A stretch of DNA of 64,000 bases from JAEUOS01 sp965279115 (lineage in GTDB: Bacteria; Pseudomonadota; Gammaproteobacteria; Burkholderiales; JAEUOS01): NCBI GenBank assembly GCA_965279115.1, contig OZ257137.1, positions 930,001 through 994,000 of the forward strand. Reading direction: 5' to 3'. The position numbers were made by a program, and so were the translations under genes. Position 1 is the first letter of the stretch. Each line of letters opens with the position of its first letter. Below, one piece after another: positions 51,720 to 60,877 of the stretch. The notes beneath the pieces were generated by a model, which was given only the letters and a program-made list of their open reading frames with translations, ran no database searches and was not told the origin of the DNA.

Positions 51720-53173
51720 TGCTCGTACTCGACCACGACCGCGCGGGCGGCTACTGGGGTGCCGTGTATGTGTTCACGGCCGTCAAGGGACTGCAGGTGG
51801 TCATCGACGGCCCCGTCGGCTGCGAGAACCTGCCGGTCACCTCGGTGCTGCATTACACCGACGCGCTGCCGCCGCATGAGTTGCCGATCGTAGTGACCGG
51901 CCTGGCCGAGGAGCAGCTTGGCCGTGAAGGCACTGAAGGCTCGATGAAGCGTGCCCATGCCGTGCTCGACCCCGACCTGCCCGCCGTGGTGGTGACCGGA
52001 TCGATCGCAGAGATGATCGGCGGCGGCGTCACGCCGGAAGGCACCAACATCGCGCGCTTTTTGCCGCGCACCATCGACGAAGACCAGTGGCAGTGCGCCA
52101 ACCGCGCCATGTTCTGGCTGTGGACCGAATACGGCGAACGCAAGATCCCGGCGGTCAAACCGCGCAAGCCCGGCGAAAAGCCCAAGGTCAACATCATCGG
52201 CCCGGCCTACGGCACCTTCAACATGCCCAGTGACCTGGCCGAGATCCGCCGCCTGATCGAAGGCATCGGGGCCGAGGTCAACCTGAGCTTTCCGCTCGGC
52301 AGCCACCTGGCCGATGTGGCCAAGCTGTCGAACGCCGAAGTCAACGTGTGCATGTACCGCGAGTTCGGCCGCATGCTGTGCGAGGCGCTCGACCGCCCCT
52401 ACCTGCAGGCGCCGATCGGTTTGCACAGCACGACGAAATTCCTGCGCTCGCTGGGGGAACTCCTGGGCATCGACCCCGAGCCCTTCATCGAGCGCGAGAA
52501 GCACACCACCATCAAGCCGGTGTGGGACCTGTGGCGCTCGGTCACGCAGGACTTTTTTGGCACCGCCAGCTTCGCAGTGGTGGCCAATGAAACCTACACC
52601 CGCGGCCTGGCCAACTTTCTCGGCGAGGAACTGGGCCTCCCATGCCAGTTCGCGGTGGCCCGCAAACCCGGCGCCAAGACCGACAACGACGAGGTGCGCC
52701 GCCTGATCCGCACCAAACCGCCATTGATCATGTTCGGCAGCTACAACGAGCGCATGTACATGGCCGAAGGCGGCGGCGGCGGGCCGCCCGGCTTCAAGCC
52801 CAGCTACATCCCGGCATCGTTCCCGGGCGCGATCATCCGCCGCCATACCGGCACGCCCTTCATGGGCTATGCCGGCGCCACCTACGTGGTGCAGGAGGTA
52901 TGCAACGCGCTCTTCGATGCGCTGTTCAACATCCTGCCGCTGGGCACCGACCTCGATCGCGTCGAAGCCACGCCCTCACGTCTGCATCAGGAACTGCCGT
53001 GGCTCGATGACGCGCGCGCGGTGCTTGACGACATCATCAATGCGCAGCCGGTGCTGGTGCGCATTTCCGCGGCCAAGCGCCTGCGCGACCAGGCCGAACG
53101 CGACGCGCGCAACGCCGGCGAGGCCGAGGTCAGCGTGAAACACGTCGAGAAGGCGCGCGGCGCGATCGGCTGA
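51719..53173 (+). CDS. bchZ: Chlorophyllide a reductase subunit BchZ
   Basis: NifK-like partner of BchY, last gene of the PGC. The 484-residue protein starts MLVLDHDRAGGYWGAVYVFT, with the cluster cysteine in IDGPVGCENLPVTSVLHYTD, and keeps the C-terminal helical PCP-reductase domain (ISAAKRLRDQAERDARNAGE). bchC-X-Y-Z form one tightly packed operon. The next feature is the tRNA-Thr gene 118 bp away. Confidence 0.96.
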   Translation: MLVLDHDRAGGYWGAVYVFTAVKGLQVVIDGPVGCENLPVTSVLHYTDALPPHELPIVVTGLAEEQLGREGTEGSMKRAHAVLDPDLPAVVVTGSIAEMIGGGVTPEGTNIARFLPRTIDEDQWQCANRAMFWLWTEYGERKIPAVKPRKPGEKPKVNIIGPAYGTFNMPSDLAEIRRLIEGIGAEVNLSFPLGSHLADVAKLSNAEVNVCMYREFGRMLCEALDRPYLQAPIGLHSTTKFLRSLGELLGIDPEPFIEREKHTTIKPVWDLWRSVTQDFFGTASFAVVANETYTRGLANFLGEELGLPCQFAVARKPGAKTDNDEVRRLIRTKPPLIMFGSYNERMYMAEGGGGGPPGFKPSYIPASFPGAIIRRHTGTPFMGYAGATYVVQEVCNALFDALFNILPLGTDLDRVEATPSRLHQELPWLDDARAVLDDIINAQPVLVRISAAKRLRDQAERDARNAGEAEVSVKHVEKARGAIG

Positions 53174-53290
53174 GCATTCGGGCGGTGCGCCGCACAGCGC
53201 CTGTCTATACGGAACGGGACGCGGCGGGGTTACCGGCACGCTTCACAGCCCGCGTCAGGCGCGCGTCGTAGCCCCAAGGCTCAGTTTGAG

Positions 53291-53366
<76 letters not shown>

Positions 53367-53410
53367 TTTTGAATGAATTATGACGAAGTTCGTAACCGGA
53401 CCGCGGGCGC

Positions 53411-53851
53411 CTACTTTACAACGGTGAGCTTCGGCTTGCCGCCAGCCTTGGGACGCTCAGGCGCGGTGGCGGGTGACGGGGCGTCGACCTTGGCGTCAGG
53501 CACATGCTCAACCTTGGTCTCGACAATCTCGAACCCCATCCCGTGACCATTTTCGCGTGCATAGATGGCGGCGACACGGTCAATCGGCACTGAAATCTCC
53601 CGTGCCACGCCGCCAAATCGCGCGGCGAACTCGATGACCTCGTTGCCCATCTTGAGCCCGCTGGTGGCGTCGAAGGACACATTGAGGACGATCTGGCCGT
53701 CCTTGACGAATTCCTGCGGCACATGGGTGCGCTCGTTGACGACCACCGCCAGGTAGGGGGTGTAGCCGCTGTCGGTGCACCACTCGTAGATCGCGCGGAT
53801 CAGGTAGGGGCGGGTCGATCTGTCGTGCGGTTCGTTGCGCTCTTCTGCCAT
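53411..53851 (-). CDS. sspB: ClpXP protease specificity-enhancing factor SspB
   Basis: Adaptor that delivers ssrA-tagged proteins to ClpXP. The 146-residue protein has the SspB core (RPYLIRAIYEWCTDSGYTPY, VPIDRVAAIYARENGHGMGF) followed by a disordered Pro-rich linker and the short C-terminal PKLTVVK tail that contacts ClpX in known SspB. It is 56 bp after sspA, the usual pairing. Confidence 0.95.
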   Translation of the reverse strand: MAEERNEPHDRSTRPYLIRAIYEWCTDSGYTPYLAVVVNERTHVPQEFVKDGQIVLNVSFDATSGLKMGNEVIEFAARFGGVAREISVPIDRVAAIYARENGHGMGFEIVETKVEHVPDAKVDAPSPATAPERPKAGGKPKLTVVK

Positions 53852-53907
53852 GGCTTGTTCCTCGAAATGGCGGCAATTCGCGCGGCGCGTTTCGGCTGCC
53901 TCGCGCC

Positions 53908-54507
53908 TTACTTGCGCATCACTTTTTCCGAGGGCGTGAGCGCCTCGAAAAATGCGGGCCGGCTGAAAATGCGCTCGGCGTACTTCATCACCGGCGCAGC
54001 CTGGCGCGGCAGCGAAATGCCGTAGTGATCAAGGCGCCACAAGAGCGGCGCGATCGATACGTCGAGCATGGTGAATTCTTCTCCCAGCATCCACTTCTGC
54101 TTGGCCAGGTTGGGTGCCAGCTGGGTAAGAACGGCGGCCACGCGCTCGCGCGCACGGTCCTGCTGCTTCTGGTTGCCCTTTTCGAGCGAATCGATGTGGA
54201 TGAACAATTCGCGTTCGAAATTGAGCAGGAACAGCCGGGTACGCCCGCGCATCACAGGGTCCGCCGGCATCAGTTGCGGATGCGGGAAACGCTCGTCGAT
54301 GTATTCGTTGATGATGTTGGATTCGTACAGGATCAGGTCGCGTTCGACCAGGATGGGCACCTGGGCGTACGGATTCATCACCGAAATGTCTTCCGGCTTG
54401 CTGAAGAGATCGATGTCCTTGATCTCGAAATCCATCCCCTTTTCATAGAGGACGAAGCGGCAGCGATGCGAAAAGGGGCAGGTGGTACCCGAGTACAAAA
54501 CCATCAT
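53908..54507 (-). CDS. sspA: Stringent starvation protein A (GST fold)
   Basis: RNA-polymerase-associated GST-fold protein that affects transcription under starvation. The 199-residue reading from ATG 54507 (MMVLYSGTTCPFSHRCRFVL) has the thioredoxin-like N-domain and helical C-domain. AGGG lies 7 bp upstream of 54507; a TTG at 54513 is less likely. It follows petC and precedes sspB, an order common in proteobacteria. Confidence 0.94.
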   Translation of the reverse strand: MMVLYSGTTCPFSHRCRFVLYEKGMDFEIKDIDLFSKPEDISVMNPYAQVPILVERDLILYESNIINEYIDERFPHPQLMPADPVMRGRTRLFLLNFERELFIHIDSLEKGNQKQQDRARERVAAVLTQLAPNLAKQKWMLGEEFTMLDVSIAPLLWRLDHYGISLPRQAAPVMKYAERIFSRPAFFEALTPSEKVMRK

Positions 54508-54526
54508 GATCAAACCCTAGCTTTCA

Positions 54527-54567
54527 GTGCCGGTCTTGCCGGCACATTTGTCGTCCGGAACCCGGAC
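54527..54567 (-). other. Two adjacent hairpins between petC and sspA
   Basis: GTGCCGG (54527-54533) pairs with CCGGCAC (54539-54545), and GTCCGG (54553-54558) with CCGGAC (54562-54567). Both lie in the 140-bp gap. Neither has a T-run on the minus strand, so they could be mRNA-processing or partial-termination structures separating pet from ssp expression. Confidence 0.4.
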
Positions 54568-54647
54568 GCGGAATCGACTGAACACGCCAGCGATTCCGCG
54601 CTGGCATCGCACCGGCAAAGGCGGATTCACCGCCCCTGCCGGCTCAA

Positions 54648-55430
54648 TCAATGAATGTCTTTCCAGAACGCGCGATTGAGCATCCAAGCGCATGGCAGCA
54701 GGAATACACCAAGGAAAATCAGCACGGCGATGCCGAGCTGCTTGCGCTGCGCGGCAACCGGCTCGGACATCCACACCAGGAAACCGACGAGGTCGGCGAT
54801 GGCGCTGTCGTACTCGACCTTGGACATCTTGCCCGGCTTGGTCTGCTCGAAGCCGACGAACTTTTCGATCGTCTTGGAAGGATCATGCGGGTCCTTCTCC
54901 TTGGCGTACTTCGCGACCTGCTCGCCCTGCAGTTCGTACAGGACGTGCGGCATGCCGACGTTGGCAAAGGCCAGGTTGTTCCAGCCGGTTTCGCGTGACG
55001 GGTCGCGGTAGAACGTACGCAGGTAGGTGTAGAGCCAGTCGGCTCCGCTGCCCGCGCCGGAAGCACGCGCACGTGCGATCACCGAAAGGTCGGGCGGCGC
55101 CGCGCCGAACCACTCCTTGCCGTCCTTTTTCGTCAGCGAGGTGGTCATGAGTTCACCCACCTTGTCGGCGGTGAACAGCAGGTTGTCCTTGATCTGCTGG
55201 TCGGTAAGGCCGATGTCCTTGAGGCGGTTGTAGCGCATCGACTGCGCCGCGTGGCAATTGAGGCAGTAGTTGACGAACAGCTTGGCGCCGCGCTGCAGGG
55301 CCTGCATGTCGGTAAAACGGTCGGCCGGCGCGCGGTCGAGCGCGATGCCACCTTCGGATGCTCCGGCCGGTGACGAAATGGCGGCCAGGAACAACGCGGC
55401 GGCGCCCAGGGTATGTTTGATTATTTTCAT
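54648..55430 (-). CDS. petC: Ubiquinol-cytochrome c reductase cytochrome c1
   Basis: c-type cytochrome of the bc1 complex that passes electrons to soluble cytochromes. The 260-residue reading from ATG 55430 has a signal peptide (MKIIKHTLGAAALFLAAIS), one haem site CLNCH near residue 55, and a C-terminal membrane anchor (LGIAVLIFLGVFLLPCAWML). The longer frame to 55811 lies over petB. It is the third gene of petABC. Confidence 0.95.
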   Translation of the reverse strand: MKIIKHTLGAAALFLAAISSPAGASEGGIALDRAPADRFTDMQALQRGAKLFVNYCLNCHAAQSMRYNRLKDIGLTDQQIKDNLLFTADKVGELMTTSLTKKDGKEWFGAAPPDLSVIARARASGAGSGADWLYTYLRTFYRDPSRETGWNNLAFANVGMPHVLYELQGEQVAKYAKEKDPHDPSKTIEKFVGFEQTKPGKMSKVEYDSAIADLVGFLVWMSEPVAAQRKQLGIAVLIFLGVFLLPCAWMLNRAFWKDIH

Positions 55431-55447
55431 TACGGAACCTAGCCCTT

Positions 55448-56743
55448 TTACATGGTCAAGCGCGCGGGCACCGGCTTGAACTGGCCCCAGCGGCTCCACC
55501 ACGGCATGCCGAGGAAGAAGCCGAAATAAATCACCGTGCAAACCTGAGATACCACCTCGCCCACGGGCGACGGCGGCTGGGTACCGAGGTAGCCCAGGAT
55601 CAGGAAGGCGATCACGAAAATGGTGTAGATGTAAAAATGCAGCGTCGGGCGATAGCGGATCGACTTCACCGGCGACCGGTCGAGCCAGGGCAAGAAAAAG
55701 AAGATCATCGTCGACGCGCCCATGGCGACCACGCCCCATACCTTGGCATCGATCCAGAAGAAGTTCCACACCATCGCACGCAGGATCGAGTAGTAGGGCG
55801 TGAAGTACCACACCGGCGCGATGTGCGCGGGCGTCTTCAGCGGATCGGCGGGAATGAAGTTGTTGTACTCGAGGAAGTAGCCGCCCATTTCAGGGGCGAA
55901 GAACACAATCGCCGAGAACACCATCAGGAACACCACCACGCCGAAAATGTCATGCACGGTGTAGTACGGATGGAAGGGAATGCCGTCGAGCGGGATGCCG
56001 GTTTTCGGATCCTTGTTCTCCTTGATCTCGATGCCGTCGGGGTTGTTGGACCCCACTTCATGCAGCGCCAGGATGTGGGCCGCCACGAGGCCAAGCAGCA
56101 CCAACGGCAGGGCGATCACGTGGAACGAGAAAAAGCGGTTCAGGGTGGCATCGCCGACGACGAAGTCTCCGCGCACCCAGATCGCCAGGTCAGGCCCGAT
56201 CACCGGAATGGCCGAAGCCAGATTTACGATCACCTGCGCGCCCCAGTAGGACATCTGGCCCCACGGCAACAGGTAGCCGAAGAACGCCTCGCCCATCAGG
56301 CACAGGAAGATCATCACGCCGAACACCCAGATCAATTCGCGCGGCTTGCGATACGAGCCGTAGAGCAGGCCGCGGAACATGTGCAGGTAGACGACCACGA
56401 AGAACATCGAGGCGCCGGTGGAGTGCATGTAGCGCACCAGCCAGCCCCATGGCACCTCGCGCATGATGTACTCGACCGACTCGAAGGCTTTCGCCGCGTC
56501 GGGCTTGTAGTGCATGACCAGGAAGATCCCGGTGACGATCTGGATCACCAGCACCAGCATGGCCAGCGAGCCGAAGAAGTACCAGAAATTCATGTTCTTC
56601 GGCGCGTAGTACTCCGACAGGTGCGCCTTCCAGTTTTCCATCAGCGGGAAGCGCTGATCGACCCAGGTCAGGAGACCGCTTGCGGGCTTGTCCAACGCGC
56701 CCAGTCCGGTGACGACCACCGGTTCCTTCTTGCCAGCAGCCAT
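55448..56743 (-). CDS. petB: Ubiquinol-cytochrome c reductase cytochrome b
   Basis: Membrane core of the bc1 complex with two b haems and the quinol sites. The 431-residue protein has eight membrane helices, the paired His in MHSTGASMFFVVVYLHMFRG and FSFHVIALPLVLLGLVAAHI, and a PEW-equivalent APVWYFTPYYSILR segment. It starts 4 bp after petA ends. In a phototroph this complex closes cyclic electron flow between quinol and PufC. Confidence 0.97.
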   Translation of the reverse strand: MAAGKKEPVVVTGLGALDKPASGLLTWVDQRFPLMENWKAHLSEYYAPKNMNFWYFFGSLAMLVLVIQIVTGIFLVMHYKPDAAKAFESVEYIMREVPWGWLVRYMHSTGASMFFVVVYLHMFRGLLYGSYRKPRELIWVFGVMIFLCLMGEAFFGYLLPWGQMSYWGAQVIVNLASAIPVIGPDLAIWVRGDFVVGDATLNRFFSFHVIALPLVLLGLVAAHILALHEVGSNNPDGIEIKENKDPKTGIPLDGIPFHPYYTVHDIFGVVVFLMVFSAIVFFAPEMGGYFLEYNNFIPADPLKTPAHIAPVWYFTPYYSILRAMVWNFFWIDAKVWGVVAMGASTMIFFFLPWLDRSPVKSIRYRPTLHFYIYTIFVIAFLILGYLGTQPPSPVGEVVSQVCTVIYFGFFLGMPWWSRWGQFKPVPARLTM

Positions 56744-56747
56744 GCTC

Positions 56748-57347
56748 CTATGCCCCCTTCTTGTCTTCGCCGATCACGAGCTTGGTGTCGGACAGGTACA
56801 TGTGTGGCGGAATCTCGAGGTTGTCCGGCGCGGGTTTGGCCTTCCAGACACGCCCGGCCATGTCGAACGTCGAACCATGGCAGGGGCATACAAACCCCAT
56901 GTCCTCGCCCAGCGCGACATTGGCGCCGGTAGGGAACGGGCCCGACGGCGAGCACCCGAGGTGCGAGCAGATGCCCACGGCCACCAGGATCTCCGGCTTG
57001 ATGGAACGGGCCTGATTGCGACAGTACTCGGGCGTCAGTTCCGAAGGCTTGCGCTCGGACTTGGGGTCGGCAACCTTGGACTCGGTCTTGGCCAGCGAGG
57101 CAAGCATGTCCTTGCTGCGCTTCAGGATCCAGACCGGCTTGCCGCGCCACTCGGCGACGATCAGTTCGCCTTCTTTCAACTGACCGATGTCAACTTCAAT
57201 GGGGGCGCCAGCGGCGCGCGCCTTTTCGGACGGAGCGAAGGTCGCCACGAACGGATAGGCCGTGCAAAGCGCGCCAATACCGCCCACGACCGAGGTAGCG
57301 ACAATGGCGGTGCGCCGCCCGTTGTCGTCGGGTTGATCGTTACTCAT
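56748..57347 (-). CDS. petA: Ubiquinol-cytochrome c reductase Rieske iron-sulfur subunit
   Basis: Carries the [2Fe-2S] cluster of the bc1 complex. The 199-residue protein has an N-terminal twin-arginine segment (NGRRTAIVATSVVGG), one membrane helix, and the two cluster motifs CSHLGC and CPCHGS. Rieske proteins are Tat substrates, and tatABC is nearby at 60077-61734. It is the first gene of the petABC operon. Confidence 0.96.
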   Translation of the reverse strand: MSNDQPDDNGRRTAIVATSVVGGIGALCTAYPFVATFAPSEKARAAGAPIEVDIGQLKEGELIVAEWRGKPVWILKRSKDMLASLAKTESKVADPKSERKPSELTPEYCRNQARSIKPEILVAVGICSHLGCSPSGPFPTGANVALGEDMGFVCPCHGSTFDMAGRVWKAKPAPDNLEIPPHMYLSDTKLVIGEDKKGA

Positions 57348-57574
57348 GGGGAAAATGCCTCTAGGACCTTGGAATCGAGACGGCCGCTTGAAAATGCGGC
57401 AAACGCAAAATTATACCGGATCGCCGCACAGCTTTAAAGGATTTCCGGAAATCTCCTTCAATTTCATGACCTTAAGCGCATTTTCTTGCCAAAATCCGGG
57501 GCTAAATGTAACCTCCCTCCGGCTTCACATTGAAGCTATCAACTTAAAAAACCATCGTGAAAGTAGGGGTTAAC

Positions 57575-58003
57575 ATGGGCATGATGTCGGAATTCCGCGA
57601 GTTCGCGGTCAAGGGAAACGTAATCGACCTGGCGGTTGGCGTGATCATCGGAGGGGCTTTTGGAAAGATTGTCGACTCGCTGGTGGGCGACATCATCATG
57701 CCGATTGTCGGAAGCATTTTCGGTGCCCTCGATTTTTCCAACCTGTTCATCGTTCTCGGCAAGAATCCAAACAACCTGGTCGCACTGGCTGAACTCAAGA
57801 AGGCGGGCATTCCGGTGTTCGCCTATGGCGGCTTCATCACCGTGGCGGTCAATTTCATCATCCTCGCTTTCATCATCTTCCTGATGGTCAAGCAGATCAA
57901 CCGGATGAAGAAGGAAGAGCCCGCAGCCGCGCCACCGCCTCCGCCGGCCACACCGGAAGACGTGGTACTCCTGCGCGAAATCCGCGACGCACTGAAGAAG
58001 TAG
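57575..58003 (+). CDS. mscL: Large-conductance mechanosensitive channel MscL
   Basis: Pressure-relief channel of the inner membrane. The 142-residue reading from ATG 57575 has MSEFREFAVKGNVIDLAVGV, two membrane helices, a Pro-rich linker and a C-terminal helix. ATG 57575 is chosen because AGGGG lies 5 bp upstream; a GTG at 57557 would add six residues. It is divergent from petA (227-bp gap without other features seen). Confidence 0.95.
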   Translation: MGMMSEFREFAVKGNVIDLAVGVIIGGAFGKIVDSLVGDIIMPIVGSIFGALDFSNLFIVLGKNPNNLVALAELKKAGIPVFAYGGFITVAVNFIILAFIIFLMVKQINRMKKEEPAAAPPPPPATPEDVVLLREIRDALKK

Positions 58004-58004
58004 T

Positions 58005-58031
58005 CCGAAGGACCCAAGGGGTCCCCTTCGG
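58005..58031. terminator. Hairpin between convergent mscL and NIF3 genes
   Basis: CCGAAGGACCC (58005-58015) pairs with GGGTCC and TTCGG (58019-58031) with a 2-base bulge. It begins 2 bp after the mscL stop and ends 11 bp before the end of the opposite gene, so it may terminate both, although it has no T-run. Confidence 0.5.
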
Positions 58032-58041
58032 CAGCCCTCGC

Positions 58042-58800
58042 TCAGGCCGGGTTGTCGATGTCGATATGCACGTGACGTATGCCGAAGCGGCCCGCCAGAT
58101 AGCGGCCAACCGCTTCGGCACCGTACCTCTCTGTGGCGTGGTGACCGGCGGCGATGTAGGCGACGCCGGCTTCCCGCGCGAGGTGGGTGGTCTGCTCTGA
58201 AACCTCGCCACTCAGGTAGAGATCGCATCCGCTAGCGATTGCCGCCTCGAGATATCCTTGCGCACCGCCGCTGCACCAGGCCACCCGCCGCACCGGCAGT
58301 GCCGGATCGCCGATGAGCAGGGGGTCGCGCGACAGAGCCATCTTGACCCGGCTGGCAAAATCGCCGGCACTCACCGCGGCCCCAAGGTTGCCGACGCAAC
58401 CGATCTGCTGGTCGCCGAACCAGGCGTCCGCGGCAAGCCCCAGGCGCGTTCCCAACTGGGCGTTGTTGCCCATTTCCGCCAGCGCGTCGAGCGGGAGGTG
58501 ATACGCAAACAGGTTGATCTGGTTTGCCAGCAGAAGCCCGAGTCGGCGCCGTTTCGGCCCGACCACCCGCATGTCATCGCCTTTCCAGAACAATCCGTGG
58601 TGCACCAGCAGCGCGTCGGCACCTGCGCCTATGGCGGCTTCGATGAATGCCAGCGAAGCGGTGACGCCGGTGGCCAGCAGGCCGATGTCCGGCTTTCCTT
58701 CCACCTGCATGCCGTTTGGGCAATAATCCCGGAAGCGCGCCGGTTCCATCAGTTCATCAAGCGCTCCGAGCAATACCTTTGCTTCCACCCTGGTCACCAT
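58042..58800 (-). CDS. NIF3-like (GTP cyclohydrolase 1 type 2 homologue) protein
   Basis: A 252-residue member of the NIF3/YbgI family, a conserved metal-binding fold of uncertain function. Visible are ARFRDYCPNGMQVEG, the metal motif ADALLVHHGLFWKG and the late GHHATERYGAEAVGRYL. The frame extends to 58890, but that part overlaps the opposite gene; ATG 58800 (MVTRVEAKVL) fits the family start. That places it only 10 bp from the divergent protease start. Confidence 0.88.
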   Translation of the reverse strand: MVTRVEAKVLLGALDELMEPARFRDYCPNGMQVEGKPDIGLLATGVTASLAFIEAAIGAGADALLVHHGLFWKGDDMRVVGPKRRRLGLLLANQINLFAYHLPLDALAEMGNNAQLGTRLGLAADAWFGDQQIGCVGNLGAAVSAGDFASRVKMALSRDPLLIGDPALPVRRVAWCSGGAQGYLEAAIASGCDLYLSGEVSEQTTHLAREAGVAYIAAGHHATERYGAEAVGRYLAGRFGIRHVHIDIDNPA

Positions 58801-58810
58801 TGCCACCCCC

Positions 58811-60034
58811 ATGTTCCGCCACTTGTGGTTGATATTCTCCCAGACCGCGACCATTTGCCTGGGCGTCTGGTTCGTGGTCGCAACGGTCAAGCCGGACTGG
58901 ATCGCCCGCGTGCCGGGTGTCGCATCTGCTCCCGCTCCCGCGGCGACGCCGGCGAGCCCGCCCGCCCCGCGCGTTGCGACTGAAACCGGCCCGGCTCCCG
59001 AGGGCGCGCGTCAGACCGCGTCCTACAGCGAAGCCGCGCGACGCGCCATGCCTGCGGTGGTAAACATTTTCACTTCCAAGGAGGTGAAACTGCCGCAGCA
59101 TCCGTTCATGAACGACCCGCTGTTCCGGCATTTTTTCGGCAAGGACCGCGAAGAGAACGGGCGTGGCACGGCACGCCGCTCGAACAGCCTGGGCTCTGGC
59201 GTGATCGTCAGCGCCCAGGGTTATGTGTTGACCAACTACCACGTGATTGAATCCGCCGACGAAATAGAGGTGCTGCTCTCGGACAACCGCAAGGCGCAGG
59301 CCAAGATCGTCGGCGGCGATCCGGAGTCCGACCTGGCCGTGATCAAGATCGATTTGCCCAACATACCGGCCATTGTGTTCGGACGCCCGGAGGCCGCGCG
59401 GGTTGGCGACGTGGTGCTGGCCATCGGCAACCCTTACGGTGTGGGGCAAACCGTCACCCTGGGCATCGTCTCTGCACTCGGACGATCACAACTGGGCATC
59501 AGCACATTCGAGAATTTCATCCAGACCGACGCCGCCATCAATCCGGGCAATTCCGGTGGTGCTCTCGTCGACGCCAACGGGCAGCTGCTGGGCATCAACA
59601 CGGCGATCTATTCGCGTACCGGCGGCTCGGCCGGGATCGGCTTCGCGATTCCCGCGAACATGGCGCGCCAGGTGATGGACCAGATCATTTCATCCGGCTC
59701 GGTGACGCGCGGCTTCATCGGCATAGAGCCGCAGGAGATCACCCCGGATCTCGCGGAATCATTCAAGCTGCCCAAGAATCAGGGCGTGCTGGTAGCGGGC
59801 ATCATCCGGAACGGCCCGGCGGATCGTGCCGGCATCAAGCCCGGCGACGTGCTGGTGGAGGTAGAAGGCACCGCTGTGCGCGATCCGAGCCAGATGCTGA
59901 ACCTGATCGCCCAGCTCACGCCCGGCAACGATGGCAAATTCCGGATCATGCGCAAGGGCGAGGCGATCGACTTGACCGTCACCGTCGGCAAGCGCCCGCG
60001 ACCGCAACGAAGCGCACGCGAAGGGCGCGAATAA
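58811..60034 (+). CDS. DegQ/DegS-type periplasmic serine protease (HtrA family)
   Basis: A 407-residue membrane-anchored HtrA protease acting on misfolded or signalling proteins in the periplasm. It has one N-terminal hydrophobic anchor (about 5-28), a trypsin-like domain with the triad in TNYHVIESADE (His), ESDLAVIKID (Asp) and NPGNSGGALVD (Ser), and a single PDZ domain (about 290-390). One PDZ domain and the uncleaved anchor resemble DegS more than DegP. Confidence 0.92.
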   Translation: MFRHLWLIFSQTATICLGVWFVVATVKPDWIARVPGVASAPAPAATPASPPAPRVATETGPAPEGARQTASYSEAARRAMPAVVNIFTSKEVKLPQHPFMNDPLFRHFFGKDREENGRGTARRSNSLGSGVIVSAQGYVLTNYHVIESADEIEVLLSDNRKAQAKIVGGDPESDLAVIKIDLPNIPAIVFGRPEAARVGDVVLAIGNPYGVGQTVTLGIVSALGRSQLGISTFENFIQTDAAINPGNSGGALVDANGQLLGINTAIYSRTGGSAGIGFAIPANMARQVMDQIISSGSVTRGFIGIEPQEITPDLAESFKLPKNQGVLVAGIIRNGPADRAGIKPGDVLVEVEGTAVRDPSQMLNLIAQLTPGNDGKFRIMRKGEAIDLTVTVGKRPRPQRSAREGRE

Positions 60035-60076
60035 TCGAAGTCCGGACCGGAAAAGCGCCCGGTCGATCCCGCAGGT

Positions 60077-60850
60077 TCAGGAACCGGACGCGGCCGGCGC
60101 ATCCTCGTCCGGCACATCGGTACGCTTCTTCTCGACAAATTTGGCGAAGAAAAGCCCGGCCTCGTAAAGGATGCACATCGGAACCGCTAGCGCGAACTGC
60201 GACACCACATCGGGCGGGGTGACCACCGCGGCTATGATGAAGGCGACCACGATAAAGTAGCCGCGCCATTCCTTCAGCTTTGCAACGCTGACGATACCCA
60301 CCATCACCAGCACGACCACCGCGACCGGCACTTCGAAGGTCACGCCAAAGGCGATGAACATGGTGAGCACGAAGCCGAGATAAGCCTCGATGTCCGGCGC
60401 CGGGGTGATGGAGGTCGGTGCGAACGAGTTGATGAACGAAAAGAACTGGCCAAACACGATGTAGTAGCAAAACGCGATACCTGCAAGGAACAATACCGTG
60501 CTCGAAACGACCAGCGGCATTGCGAGGCGCTTTTCGTGGCTGTAGAGGCCAGGCGCCACGAAGGCCCAGGCCTGAAACAGGTAGAACGGCAGGCCGACCA
60601 CAAATGCGAGCATGGCCGTCACCTTGAGCGGCACCAGAAAGGGCGAGATCACCGAAGTGGCGATCATCTTGGTCCCCTGGGGCAAGGACTGTATCAGGGG
60701 CAAGGCGAGAAAATCATAGATCGGTCCGGCCTTGGGCCAGACGAAAAACGCCAGGCAAAAAATGACGAGGAACACCACCACACTGCGCAACAGGCGGTCG
60801 CGCAACTCGACCAGGTGGGAAATGAAGGTGTCCTGGATGTCGTCGCTCAT
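60077..60850 (-). CDS. tatC: Twin-arginine translocase subunit TatC
   Basis: Receptor of the Tat pathway, with six membrane helices. The 257-residue protein starts with the conserved HLVELRDRLLRS motif and has FEVPVAVVVLVMVGIVS and TPPDVVSQFALAVPM in the C-terminal half. It lies 27 bp after tatB in a tatA-tatB-tatC operon following the his genes. Confidence 0.96.
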   Translation of the reverse strand: MSDDIQDTFISHLVELRDRLLRSVVVFLVIFCLAFFVWPKAGPIYDFLALPLIQSLPQGTKMIATSVISPFLVPLKVTAMLAFVVGLPFYLFQAWAFVAPGLYSHEKRLAMPLVVSSTVLFLAGIAFCYYIVFGQFFSFINSFAPTSITPAPDIEAYLGFVLTMFIAFGVTFEVPVAVVVLVMVGIVSVAKLKEWRGYFIVVAFIIAAVVTPPDVVSQFALAVPMCILYEAGLFFAKFVEKKRTDVPDEDAPAASGS

Positions 60851-60877
60851 TGAGTCTTTCCGTCCGACCGCTTGCGA

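Noticed and set aside
50433..52846. Two minus-strand frames of about 400 codons over bchY and bchZ
   Set aside because: They are antisense to conserved bchYZ and have shadow-type composition.
55637..56932. A 431-codon plus-strand frame over petB
   Set aside because: It is the exact antisense of cytochrome b, rich in His, Gln and Glu as expected from complementing hydrophobic codons.
60035..60076. Terminator between the HtrA protease and tatC
   Set aside because: Only weak, short pairing (CCGG-type) is visible and there is no T-run.
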